Source: Bacillota bacterium
Lineage (GTDB): Bacteria; Bacillota; Clostridia; Lachnospirales; Lachnospiraceae
DNA length: 12,907 nucleotides
Direction: 5' to 3'
Assembly (NCBI GenBank): GCA_023443225.1
Contig: JAEZVF010000018.1
Span: forward strand, 1-12,907
Shown: positions 1 through 7,219 of the stretch, piece after piece
Position numbering within the stretch: position 1 is the stretch's first letter
Layout: each line of letters starts with the position of its first letter
Notes under the pieces: generated by a model
Database searches by the model: none
What the model was told of the DNA's origin: nothing
What the model saw: only the letters and a program-made list of their open reading frames with translations
Translations under genes and position numbers: made by a program

Positions 1-116
1 CCACTCGCTTAGCACCCTGCATTACTGCAACGCACCGAGTTTGGCTACACGGCTCACTGGCGATTACCGCGACCGGACTTACACCGGCTAGCGTGGTCCA
101 GCTTTGCTGGACACAC
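1..116 (-). mobile_element. 5' end of a probable group II intron (partial, runs off the window)
   Basis: Read on the minus strand, this stretch opens with GUGUG, the conserved group II intron 5' end. It is followed by a short hairpin (UCCAGC-AAA-GCUGGA) and then CCGGUGUAAGUCCGG, which resembles the GGUGNAAGUCC stem-loop near the start of domain I in bacterial group II introns. The stretch is visibly GC-richer than the flanking flagellar genes. The boundary lies a few bases beyond the T-tract of the fliS terminator, and class C group II introns are known to insert just downstream of intrinsic terminators. Only part of domain I is present; the reverse-transcriptase gene and catalytic domain V would lie to the left of the window. 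Another structured RNA is possible. Confidence 0.5.
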
Positions 117-121
117 AGAAT

Positions 122-165
122 AAAAAAAGGCTGCCAAATTCTGCGAATGAATTTGACAGCCTTTT
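122..165 (-). terminator. Intrinsic terminator of the flagellin-fliS unit
   Basis: Arms at 125-141 and 149-165 pair over about 17 bp with one C-A mismatch around a 7-nt loop. On the minus strand the stem is followed by seven T residues (128-122). The stem begins directly after the fliS stop codon at 167-169, so it ends the minus-strand flagellar transcript. The A-run on the other side could also give weak termination in the opposite direction. Confidence 0.88.
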
Positions 166-166
166 A

Positions 167-646
167 TTAAGCCTTGAATCCTCTGTTATGTTCTTGAGGA
201 TCAATATATACTTCATTAAGTGTACCCTTCCCATAGGTTAATCCGGCATATAGTTGTTGGGCATTCTGCATTACTGGCCCGGACATATCTTGACTACAGA
301 TCTCTTCAAATCCAGCCATTAATTTCTGGATTACAATAGCCGCATTTTCTAGGAGTCCTATATTCTTCTGATAATTTGCTTCAATTAAACATTTACTTGC
401 ATAAATATATAAACTCATAAGATTATAGGATATCTCATATTGATAATCCAAACTACGCATAAGTTCATTTATAACAGTGCTAGCATGCTTTAATACTTTG
501 CTATACTGTGAGTTGTCTCCTATTTCAAAAGCGGTCTGTGCCTCTTTGATATCGGATAATAGGATTTCATAGGTGATTACCACCAGTTCTGTTTTTGAAG
601 CTTGCGTAATTCTCGCTGTATACGCCTGTATTAATTCTTTCGTCAT
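167..646 (-). CDS. fliS: Flagellar export chaperone FliS
   Basis: This is a 159-residue, mostly helical protein. FliS binds the disordered C-terminal end of flagellin in the cytoplasm, preventing premature polymerisation and helping deliver it to the flagellar export gate. The N-terminal AYTARITQASKTELVVITYE (residues 8-27) matches the family's Y-x4-I-x-TAS-x2-EL-x4-Y pattern. The LYIYASKCLIEAN stretch (79-91) matches the family's conserved helix pair. FliS is usually about 125-135 residues, so the last ~25 residues (GTLNEVYIDPQEHNRGFKA region) are an extension. The start has a TGGAGG ribosome site six to seven bases upstream. It lies 37 bp downstream of flagellin, its binding partner, and shares its terminator, so cotranscription is likely. 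Confidence 0.9.
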   Translation of the reverse strand: MTKELIQAYTARITQASKTELVVITYEILLSDIKEAQTAFEIGDNSQYSKVLKHASTVINELMRSLDYQYEISYNLMSLYIYASKCLIEANYQKNIGLLENAAIVIQKLMAGFEEICSQDMSGPVMQNAQQLYAGLTYGKGTLNEVYIDPQEHNRGFKA

Positions 647-683
647 TATAAACCTCCACTACGGCTATACTTCAATCTTATGT

Positions 684-2210
684 TTAGCCCTGAAGCAAGC
701 TCAATATCGTCTGCGGTCTTTCATTCGCCTGCGCTAACACAGAAGTACCTGCTTGTGACAATACCTGCTTCTGAGTATAATTTGCCATTTCTTTTGCCAT
801 ATCCACATCTTCGATGCGGGATAATGCTTCTGACATGTTTTCGGAAGTTGTATCTAGGTTGGCAATGGAATGTTCCAAACGATTCTGATATGCACCCAGC
901 TTTGCACGAGTTTCACTTACTTTTGCTAAGGCAAAATCAAGTGCTGCTATTGCATTTTGTGCACCTCCTTCGGAACAGATATTGATATTTTCAATTCCGA
1001 GGGTCTTTGGATTAATTGCTGGAATCCTTACTGCCATGGTTTGTCCTTCGTTTGCGCCAATCTGTAATTCCATAGAACCTGCATTCAAAACCGTAATCTT
1101 AACATCTTTTGGCGGAGTTACTAGTGTAGGTGCACCAGTCGGAGTATATGCAGTGGTACTGGTTATCACTGCATCTGTATAAGTTGTTCCAGAAGTGCCT
1201 GGTGATATCTCAAATACCATTTCAAAATTATTGGTGTCTGTAACAGTTAGATAATTACCATTACAGTACGCTGTAGCTGTTGGATTAAAACTATTCGTTG
1301 TATCTATTTGAACCTGTGCATCAACACCTTGAGCCTTCGCCGAAGTGGAAAGTCCCAGAACTCCGCATAAGTCTGTGTCTTGACAAATAATCGAAATCTC
1401 TGTAGCGCTTCCATATTCTTTTGATACAAATATCAAGGAATTAGTGTCCGTTAAAGGCGTCGCCTTATATCCTGCGTTATTATCAGCATTTGCAACTGAG
1501 CTTCTATCACTGGAAAACACAGTAATATTAAGGTTATCACAAGCTGCACGTATCTTTTCATATACCTGTGATACAGTTTCACCCTGCACTACATCTACTT
1601 CTATACCATTAATATTGATTGTACCTGCCTGTGCTGCTGTAATAACAGCATCTACATCCGGAATCGGTGCACCTACAATTACTGCCTGTCTTGGATCACA
1701 AACTACACTAATTTGGTAATCCTTGTATTGTACCGTATCTGACAAGGAAACTAATTGAACTGAAGAGTTATTAGAATAAGATTGTTGGTCGATATTTCCA
1801 TTTAGCAATACTTTTGTATTAAACTCAGTGGTGTCTGAAATTCTCTGAATTTCAGCATTTAACTGGTTCATTTCTGCTTGAATGGATTTCCTGTCTTCTG
1901 ATGTGTTCGTTCCATTTGCAGATTGAACAGATAGTTCTCTCATTCTCTGTAACATAGATTGTACTTCCGTTAAAGCGCCCTCTGCAGTCTGTATAACTGA
2001 GATACCATCTGCAGCATTTTGAGAAGCTCTGTCCAGTGCAGCAATCTGCGTTTTCATTTTTTGTGAAATTGCCATTCCTGCTGCATCATCTGCCGCTCGA
2101 TTAATCCGGAATCCAGACGATAATTTTTCCAAAGACTTATCTAGGGCTCTGTTTGTTTTTGATAACTGATTGTTTGCATTTAATGCTGAAATATTATGAT
2201 TAATCCTCAT
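684..2210 (-). CDS. fliC: Flagellin, filament structural protein
   Basis: This 508-residue protein is the exported subunit of the flagellar filament. Residues 1-140 form the conserved D0/D1 N-terminal part (MRINHNISALNANNQL, then SSGFRINRAADDAAGMAIS). Residues about 410-508 form the C-terminal D1/D0 part ending in SVLAQANERPQTILSLLQG. The LQRMRELSVQSANGTN segment (87-102) corresponds to the region recognised by mammalian TLR5 in other flagellins. The central surface domain (about 141-370) is variable; residues 196-280 (GTININGIEVDVVQGETVSQ onward) look like a flagellin IN-motif module. It contains six cysteines (171, 224, 276, 282, 316, 412), which is unusual for an extracellular flagellar protein. 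A ribosome site AGGAAGG lies 10-11 nt upstream. It sits 44 bp after the FliK-like gene and 37 bp before fliS. Confidence 0.96.
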   Translation of the reverse strand: MRINHNISALNANNQLSKTNRALDKSLEKLSSGFRINRAADDAAGMAISQKMKTQIAALDRASQNAADGISVIQTAEGALTEVQSMLQRMRELSVQSANGTNTSEDRKSIQAEMNQLNAEIQRISDTTEFNTKVLLNGNIDQQSYSNNSSVQLVSLSDTVQYKDYQISVVCDPRQAVIVGAPIPDVDAVITAAQAGTININGIEVDVVQGETVSQVYEKIRAACDNLNITVFSSDRSSVANADNNAGYKATPLTDTNSLIFVSKEYGSATEISIICQDTDLCGVLGLSTSAKAQGVDAQVQIDTTNSFNPTATAYCNGNYLTVTDTNNFEMVFEISPGTSGTTYTDAVITSTTAYTPTGAPTLVTPPKDVKITVLNAGSMELQIGANEGQTMAVRIPAINPKTLGIENINICSEGGAQNAIAALDFALAKVSETRAKLGAYQNRLEHSIANLDTTSENMSEALSRIEDVDMAKEMANYTQKQVLSQAGTSVLAQANERPQTILSLLQG

Positions 2211-2254
2211 ATTTTAACACACCTTCCTATTTGTTTTTCTTCTTATCAACTTTA

Positions 2255-5200
2255 CTAGTTGTTTTGCATGTACTTTGTCTCCAGTGCTCTTATCTGAACT
2301 ACCATTGCTTTTGCAATGTTATATAACGTGTTTGTTGTAACTGTCTGTCCTTCCGCCGGACTCTTTGATTCTTCTGCCGTAACCTTGTTTCTAAGTTTAG
2401 CTCGGTAATTATCTGCTGCTATACTTTCTATTCCATAATTTATTTGCTTTACAGTTAGTCCAGCCTTGCTTATTGTCTCTTTCAAGCTGTCATTTTCGGA
2501 TTGGACAGTCTCTAAACCAAAACGATTATTACAAGTAATAAGTCCTTTTACTTCTTTGTCCTTCACCGATAAGACTGCTGAGATTTTTCCAAAGGTATCG
2601 GACTGTACACTGATATCAACTTTTCCAGTTTCTCCAATATTCCGTACGATGGTAACATTTATATTGGTTATCATATCGCCTACGGCTATTGGAATTTCAT
2701 AGCTTTCTCTTTTTGCCAGTTGCTTAAGAAAGGATAATCCGTTACTAATATGTTGTAACGCTACTATATCCTGTGAAGTAATTTTCTCGTTTTCATAGAG
2801 GCTATTTAGCTGACTATTCACTTCCTTTTCAACTTTCTCAAATTGGGATAGTAAGCTCTCCTGATCTATGATAGAATCCACTAAGTCATCCGAGATATTA
2901 GATATTTCCCATGCACCCTTGCCATCCTCTTCCTTGGCTGTAATTGCCTGCCCAGTACCTTTGTTCTTAAGTAAATTTTTCAATTGATTAAAAACTGTCT
3001 GGTCCATACTCAAAAGCTCATTTGCTGCCTGAATATTATGTATACTGCTCGGTATCTCATAGTCTTTTAGAAGCTTTAGGGCCATATTAGATTGTTCTAT
3101 CGTTTGCTTATATACTTCTGTTTTTTGTGCCCAGTATTCCTGTTCTACTTCTTCATTATCCGGCACTTCCTGTAGCCGTTCCTGAAGTTTCTCCATGGAT
3201 AGGTTCCATATATCCTCAGTTTTTCCCATGCCTTGTAGTTTTGCAGGAGTAATCTCATCCATTACATTTTGCAGCAAGCGATTCATGTACTCCAGTTTTT
3301 CACCTACTCCACTATCTGATGTGTTTCCCCCACTCGTTTGTCCCTCATTGGAAAATGCAGCTTGAATTTGGTCTGTAATACGTTCTCCAGAGTAAGTAAA
3401 CTGTTCTAATGCACCAAAGCTATCATCCACATTGGCACGTATTCCACCACTTTTCAAGGTTCTTACCGCAGTAAGCAAATGATTCATTGTTACTTCCTGA
3501 TTTGCTTTTATCACTGCACCCAATGCAGCCCCATCCGTACTTTCTACCGTATGAAGCAAGCGGTAGATTCCGATAAATGATTTTTTTTCTTCTTCCGTTA
3601 TGCTCTTTTCCTTTTCCAGCTTCCACAGATATTTACTGTATTTTTCTTCTCCACTGACACCTAACTCATTTTTTACCGCATCAATCCGAGCATTTAATTC
3701 TTTTATCGGAGTATCAATCGGATTTATACCATTTTTAATTAGCTCAACTGCAACAGCCGGATGAAGATTTTTTATTAAATGATTTACCTGTTCATCATAA
3801 ACCTTTACCTGTTGAATATTTTCTTCCGTTAATTCTATTTGATTATAGCCTAATATTCTTACTGCCCGCTCGTTTGCTTTTGTAATTTCCAGCTTCATAT
3901 CCTCTAAGATGGCATCTACATTTCGAAACGCTTTTGTTATGGAATCACCCATATCTTTTCTTGGAGTGGTCATTAACGTTTCATAGGCTTCTTTCGCTTG
4001 CTCTAAGTTTCTCTTACACTCGGTACCTGCTTCCAATAAACCGTTTACAGTCACCAGACTTCGGTTATTTAATGTACTACCAAGCACATAACTTGGCAAT
4101 CTTTTTAATACTTCTAGACTCTCAAGGCTTATTTTTAATGTCTGGGTATTCTGTACATTGTCATTGGCATTGCTTTCCTTAAGCAAATTATGATAGTACT
4201 GATTCTCTAGCTCTCTAAGTCCATCCACTATTTTTCTTAAACTATCCGTATTTGGATTTATCCCGCTTTTTACAAGTTGGCTTCCGGCTTCCACTGTCAT
4301 CTTTAATCGAATTTCTTCTAGCTGCCTTCTTACCGTTATAGTGTGTATATCTATGTTCTGAGGTTTTTGATTCTCAACAGGGTTATAAAGACCGGAATCA
4401 ATTTGTCTTTGAGCCTTCCTAAGTTCTTGTAAATTGATTTGATCTATAAGCTCCCCTTGCCCTTGGTAGCTGTTAACGGCAACATCGACTGCCTCATCAC
4501 TAATGCGGTGGAAGGCTAAAATTGACTGGTTTGCCCGGTCAATTACCGAACTTCCTAACGATGCAGAATCTGCAGATACTCCATTCACCAGTGCTTCTAC
4601 CGCTTTTTCAAGAATCTTGTTTTCCTCTATCGTAACATTCATAGTGTTTAATTCACAAAGCGACCATAATGTTTCCTCTGTCAGTGGAAGATTTTGATTT
4701 AATAACCACTTAGCAGATTCTAAATTTTCTTTATTTATCTCAAATCCAGAATTACTTAAAATTTCTTTTACTTGGTCAATCAATCCGTTCCAAGTTTCCT
4801 CCGATATTTCTTTGCTTTTAGAATACTTTCCACTATAACTGGCTTTATAAATATTTTCAATTGTTGGATCTTGGTTGTTTTTTATAAGATATGTTTTTGC
4901 CTTATCGGATACCGGCATTGCCGCAGTAGCCATCTCAATTGCATTTTGTAACTTAATAATATTTTCTTCCGTTACCGGTAAATCTGACTCAATTAATTTT
5001 TCAACTATTTTCTTCGTGCCTTTGTCATAATCAGCCATCTTTTGTATAGCTTCATTCTTGTCTTTGATATATTCCTTTTGATTCAGAAGACTGTCTTCCT
5101 TTTGTATTCTTTGTTTCTTTATACGAACAAGAGCTCGGTCTAATCGCTCTGAATTATATTCCTCTAGCGATATGCCTTCTTTAGAAAGCTCCTCATAGTC

Positions 5201-5452
5201 TTCGTTCGTCAAACGTCCGATAATATTTTCCCACAATTCTTCTTCACTGCTTGTTTGTATTTGCTCATTTTTTATCTTATCATTCACTTTTAATACTTCA
5301 TCTTCATAAGTGACCGGTTCTATATTCATCACACTAGAAATTTTGTGCGATTGATTTTCTGCTGCCGTGTTTTGTGTTTCCTTAACTACACCGTTATAAA
5401 TCTTCTCCTGTGACTTCGTCCGGCTGTTCTCATTTATTCCGTTAATGTTCAT
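2255..5452 (-). CDS. Giant helical-repeat protein with FliK-like C-terminal domain
   Basis: This 1065-residue protein has no signal peptide and no membrane segment, is rich in E, K, N and Q, and is predicted to be mostly helical. A degenerate module recurs through it, recognisable by [LI]-P-x-[TS]-x-E-N-[IL]: residues about 157-165 (LPVTEENII), 195-201, 236-244, 255-262, 397-406, 539-547, 577-585 and 799-806. Residues about 918-1007 resemble the flagellar hook-length control C-terminal domain: strands around INVTIVRN and GKVDISVQSDTFGKISAVLS, then a helix and KAGLTVKQINYG. The family resembles the uncharacterised DUF6240 group, recalled from memory. FliK is a secreted ruler that switches export specificity to filament proteins, so a position just before flagellin fits a hook-length or export role; this is inference. 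The ribosome site is GTGGAGG. It has its own promoter and long leader. Confidence 0.72.
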   Translation of the reverse strand: MNINGINENSRTKSQEKIYNGVVKETQNTAAENQSHKISSVMNIEPVTYEDEVLKVNDKIKNEQIQTSSEEELWENIIGRLTNEDYEELSKEGISLEEYNSERLDRALVRIKKQRIQKEDSLLNQKEYIKDKNEAIQKMADYDKGTKKIVEKLIESDLPVTEENIIKLQNAIEMATAAMPVSDKAKTYLIKNNQDPTIENIYKASYSGKYSKSKEISEETWNGLIDQVKEILSNSGFEINKENLESAKWLLNQNLPLTEETLWSLCELNTMNVTIEENKILEKAVEALVNGVSADSASLGSSVIDRANQSILAFHRISDEAVDVAVNSYQGQGELIDQINLQELRKAQRQIDSGLYNPVENQKPQNIDIHTITVRRQLEEIRLKMTVEAGSQLVKSGINPNTDSLRKIVDGLRELENQYYHNLLKESNANDNVQNTQTLKISLESLEVLKRLPSYVLGSTLNNRSLVTVNGLLEAGTECKRNLEQAKEAYETLMTTPRKDMGDSITKAFRNVDAILEDMKLEITKANERAVRILGYNQIELTEENIQQVKVYDEQVNHLIKNLHPAVAVELIKNGINPIDTPIKELNARIDAVKNELGVSGEEKYSKYLWKLEKEKSITEEEKKSFIGIYRLLHTVESTDGAALGAVIKANQEVTMNHLLTAVRTLKSGGIRANVDDSFGALEQFTYSGERITDQIQAAFSNEGQTSGGNTSDSGVGEKLEYMNRLLQNVMDEITPAKLQGMGKTEDIWNLSMEKLQERLQEVPDNEEVEQEYWAQKTEVYKQTIEQSNMALKLLKDYEIPSSIHNIQAANELLSMDQTVFNQLKNLLKNKGTGQAITAKEEDGKGAWEISNISDDLVDSIIDQESLLSQFEKVEKEVNSQLNSLYENEKITSQDIVALQHISNGLSFLKQLAKRESYEIPIAVGDMITNINVTIVRNIGETGKVDISVQSDTFGKISAVLSVKDKEVKGLITCNNRFGLETVQSENDSLKETISKAGLTVKQINYGIESIAADNYRAKLRNKVTAEESKSPAEGQTVTTNTLYNIAKAMVVQIRALETKYMQNN

Positions 5453-5677
5453 AATATGCCTCCACTAAAGTCCTTTTTTTCCGCTTATTACTTTCTAGAA
5501 CATATTTCGGCAGAAGTATGGGAAATATTAATAATAATTAGCAATAAAATAAGACTAACCAAGTATGCACCCCGAATTCCAAGTACAATATCAGTTAGTC
5601 TTATTTTATTAAATAGCTTCTGCCCTCACGTTCCCCAAACGTTCAACATCCTCTAGTACAATACTCCTGTATCGACT
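5453..5677 (-). ncRNA. Structured ~225-nt 5' leader of the FliK-like gene
   Basis: Between the predicted start of transcription (about 5677) and the ATG at 5452, the minus-strand RNA can fold strongly. A perfect 17-bp helix forms from 5594-5610 with 5543-5559 around a 34-nt apical loop. An outer 8-bp helix GGCAGAAG/CUUCUGCC (5617-5624 with 5509-5516) encloses it. Upstream is a small hairpin, AACGU-UUGGGG-AACGU style (5628-5645). The octamer AUUGUACU occurs twice, once upstream (5655-5662) and once in the apical loop (5582-5589). The helices are AU-rich and not followed by a U-tract, so it is not an ordinary terminator. I do not recognise the c-di-GMP-I, c-di-GMP-II or any other known riboswitch core. 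It may be a regulatory leader; the function is unknown. Confidence 0.5.
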
Positions 5678-5683
5678 TATTAA

Positions 5684-5712
5684 ATAATATCATTTATTGT
5701 GATATCTGTCAA
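5684..5712 (-). promoter_or_regulatory. Sigma-A type promoter of the flagellar unit
   Basis: On the minus strand a perfect -35 TTGACA (5712-5707) is separated by exactly 17 bp from TATTAT (5689-5684), one base from consensus. Transcription would begin near 5677. No convincing sigma-28 (TAAA-N15-GCCGATAA) site is seen here, so the gene appears to be read by the housekeeping polymerase, with possible further control in the leader. Confidence 0.75.
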
Positions 5713-5784
5713 TAGAATGTAATATTATTCTTGTATTTTAGTTAATATTAATAAAGTTTCTTTCATTTAATATCCGTTTTAACC

Positions 5785-7098
5785 TTATTTCTGGAAAAAC
5801 TCACAAATCAACCTTTCTAAATACTCTTGATCTTCTACTCCCATCATTTCTCTGGCAGAATGCATTGCCAGTATAGGTACTCCCAAATCTACGGTTTTCA
5901 CTGGGAGCCAGGAAGACAGTATGGGACCAAGCGTACTACCACTTGGCATATCCGATCGGTTGACATACTTTTGAAATTTAATTCCTGACTGCTCACAAAT
6001 TTGCTGAACAATTGCTATTGCTTCTGTATCGAAGGTATACTTCTGGTTACTATCAATTTTAAATACAACTCCATCGTTCAGTGTGGTATGATGATTAGGA
6101 TCATATTTCTCTGGTCGGTTAGGATGAACTGCATGAGCAACGTCTACAGATAGAAGCATACTGTCATGGATTACCCGATAAAGTTCTTCCCTCGAATGTT
6201 TACAGAGACCGGAGTATATTTTTTCTAAAAGTATATTCAATAGAGAAGAATCTGCACCTTGCTTGCTCTTGCTTCCAATTTCTTCATTATCGTACAAGGC
6301 AATGATGTTAATTCCCTCCATTCTCCGTCCTGTCATAATTCCTTTCAACAAGGCTAGAACAGAGGTTAAGTTATCAAGTCTTGGGGCAGAAATAAAATCC
6401 TCCTCAAATCCGAGCAGGCATCCTTTCTCTGAATTATATATGTAAATATCATAATCTAGGATGTCCTCTGGCTCTTCTTTTAAATAATCTGCCAAATATT
6501 TTATTAGAAAGCGGTTCTCGCTATCAGTTTGATCTGTCTGTCCTAATTCTTTCTTCAAAGCCGCAATAGGAATCATATCCGTTTGTTTATTTAACTCCAT
6601 TCCTTTATTCACGTCACGATTCACATGAATTGCCAGATTGGGAATTGTCAGCACTGGTTTTACTATATCAATTAGTTTCATACGTGGATGAAACGGATCT
6701 TCACTCCGAAGTGCTACCCTTCCTGCTATAGATAACGGTCGATCCATCCATGTATTTAAGATAGGACCACCATACACTTCCGTGTCTAACTTCAGATATT
6801 TCCCTGATGTCATCACGGCATTTGGTTTAATACGAAAACCTGGTTGATCCGTATGTGCTGCTGCAATCCGAAAGTTCTGATCTTCCATCCAATCACTTCC
6901 TATGGTGAACGCAAATAATGATGTTGCATATGGTGTGATATAATAAGCACCACCTGCTTTTAAATTCCAACTTTCTCTCATAGAAAGTCCCGCAAATCCA
7001 GCTGCCCTTAATTTTTTAATCCCTTCCGTAACTACCTGATATGGCGTACTTGCAGAATTTATATATTGTAATAAATCATTTACTGACTCTTGATTCAT
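5785..7098 (-). CDS. apeB: M18 family zinc aminopeptidase
   Basis: This 437-residue cytosolic aminopeptidase of the aspartyl-aminopeptidase (M18) family removes N-terminal residues from peptides with a binuclear zinc centre. Visible metal and catalytic residues are His82 and Asp84 in AAHTDQPGF, Asp242 in RLDNLTS, Glu272-Glu273 in YDNEEIGS, Asp319 in SVDVAHAVHPN and His413 in AMHSAREM. All ligands expected for the family are present and the length is typical, so it should be active. I chose the start at 7098, preceded by GGAGGAAG seven bases upstream. A longer reading to 7191 adds 31 residues with no family similarity and would begin upstream of the predicted transcription start. It is divergent from the plus-strand gene at 7220 and overlaps its promoter region. 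Confidence 0.93.
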   Translation of the reverse strand: MNQESVNDLLQYINSASTPYQVVTEGIKKLRAAGFAGLSMRESWNLKAGGAYYITPYATSLFAFTIGSDWMEDQNFRIAAAHTDQPGFRIKPNAVMTSGKYLKLDTEVYGGPILNTWMDRPLSIAGRVALRSEDPFHPRMKLIDIVKPVLTIPNLAIHVNRDVNKGMELNKQTDMIPIAALKKELGQTDQTDSENRFLIKYLADYLKEEPEDILDYDIYIYNSEKGCLLGFEEDFISAPRLDNLTSVLALLKGIMTGRRMEGINIIALYDNEEIGSKSKQGADSSLLNILLEKIYSGLCKHSREELYRVIHDSMLLSVDVAHAVHPNRPEKYDPNHHTTLNDGVVFKIDSNQKYTFDTEAIAIVQQICEQSGIKFQKYVNRSDMPSGSTLGPILSSWLPVKTVDLGVPILAMHSAREMMGVEDQEYLERLICEFFQK

Positions 7099-7141
7099 AA
7101 ATAATCTTCCTCCGAATTCTAATAATAAAATATGATAGCTT

Positions 7142-7170
7142 TTGACTCTAGTCCATACAGGTATTATAAT
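7142..7170 (+). promoter_or_regulatory. Sigma-A type promoter of the PD-(D/E)XK/winged-helix gene
   Basis: TTGACT (7142-7147), a 17-bp spacer and a perfect TATAAT (7165-7170) lie about 50 bp upstream of the start at 7220. The -10 overlaps that of the opposing apeB promoter. Confidence 0.75.
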
Positions 7171-7191
7171 AGAATTTAAGTTATGAAACAA
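7163..7191 (-). promoter_or_regulatory. Sigma-A type promoter of apeB, overlapping the divergent promoter
   Basis: On the minus strand TTGTTT (7191-7186) is separated by 17 bp from TATAAT (7168-7163). Its -10 lies within the palindrome ATTATAAT shared with the plus-strand promoter. Start of transcription is predicted near 7156, giving a leader of about 58 nt before the apeB ATG at 7098. Confidence 0.6.
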
Positions 7192-7219
7192 TGTTAATTT
7201 AGTATGATAGGAGTTTATT

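Noticed and set aside
2243..2269. Possible sigma-28 promoter just upstream of flagellin (GTTGATAA on the minus strand)
   Set aside because: No TAAA occurs at the required 14-16 bp spacing; only the -10-like half is present.
5626..5649. Seven-residue upstream reading frame MLNVWGT in the leader RNA
   Set aside because: AGAGG abuts the ATG and the next AGGAG is about 14 nt away, so spacing is poor; no regulatory amino-acid pattern is visible.
5456..5656. 66-residue reading frame on the plus strand in the leader region
   Set aside because: It is antisense to the structured leader, has no ribosome site and its composition follows the inverted repeat.
7099..7191. N-terminal extension of the M18 aminopeptidase to an upstream ATG
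   Set aside because: That ATG lies upstream of the predicted transcription start, lacks a ribosome site and adds residues without family similarity.
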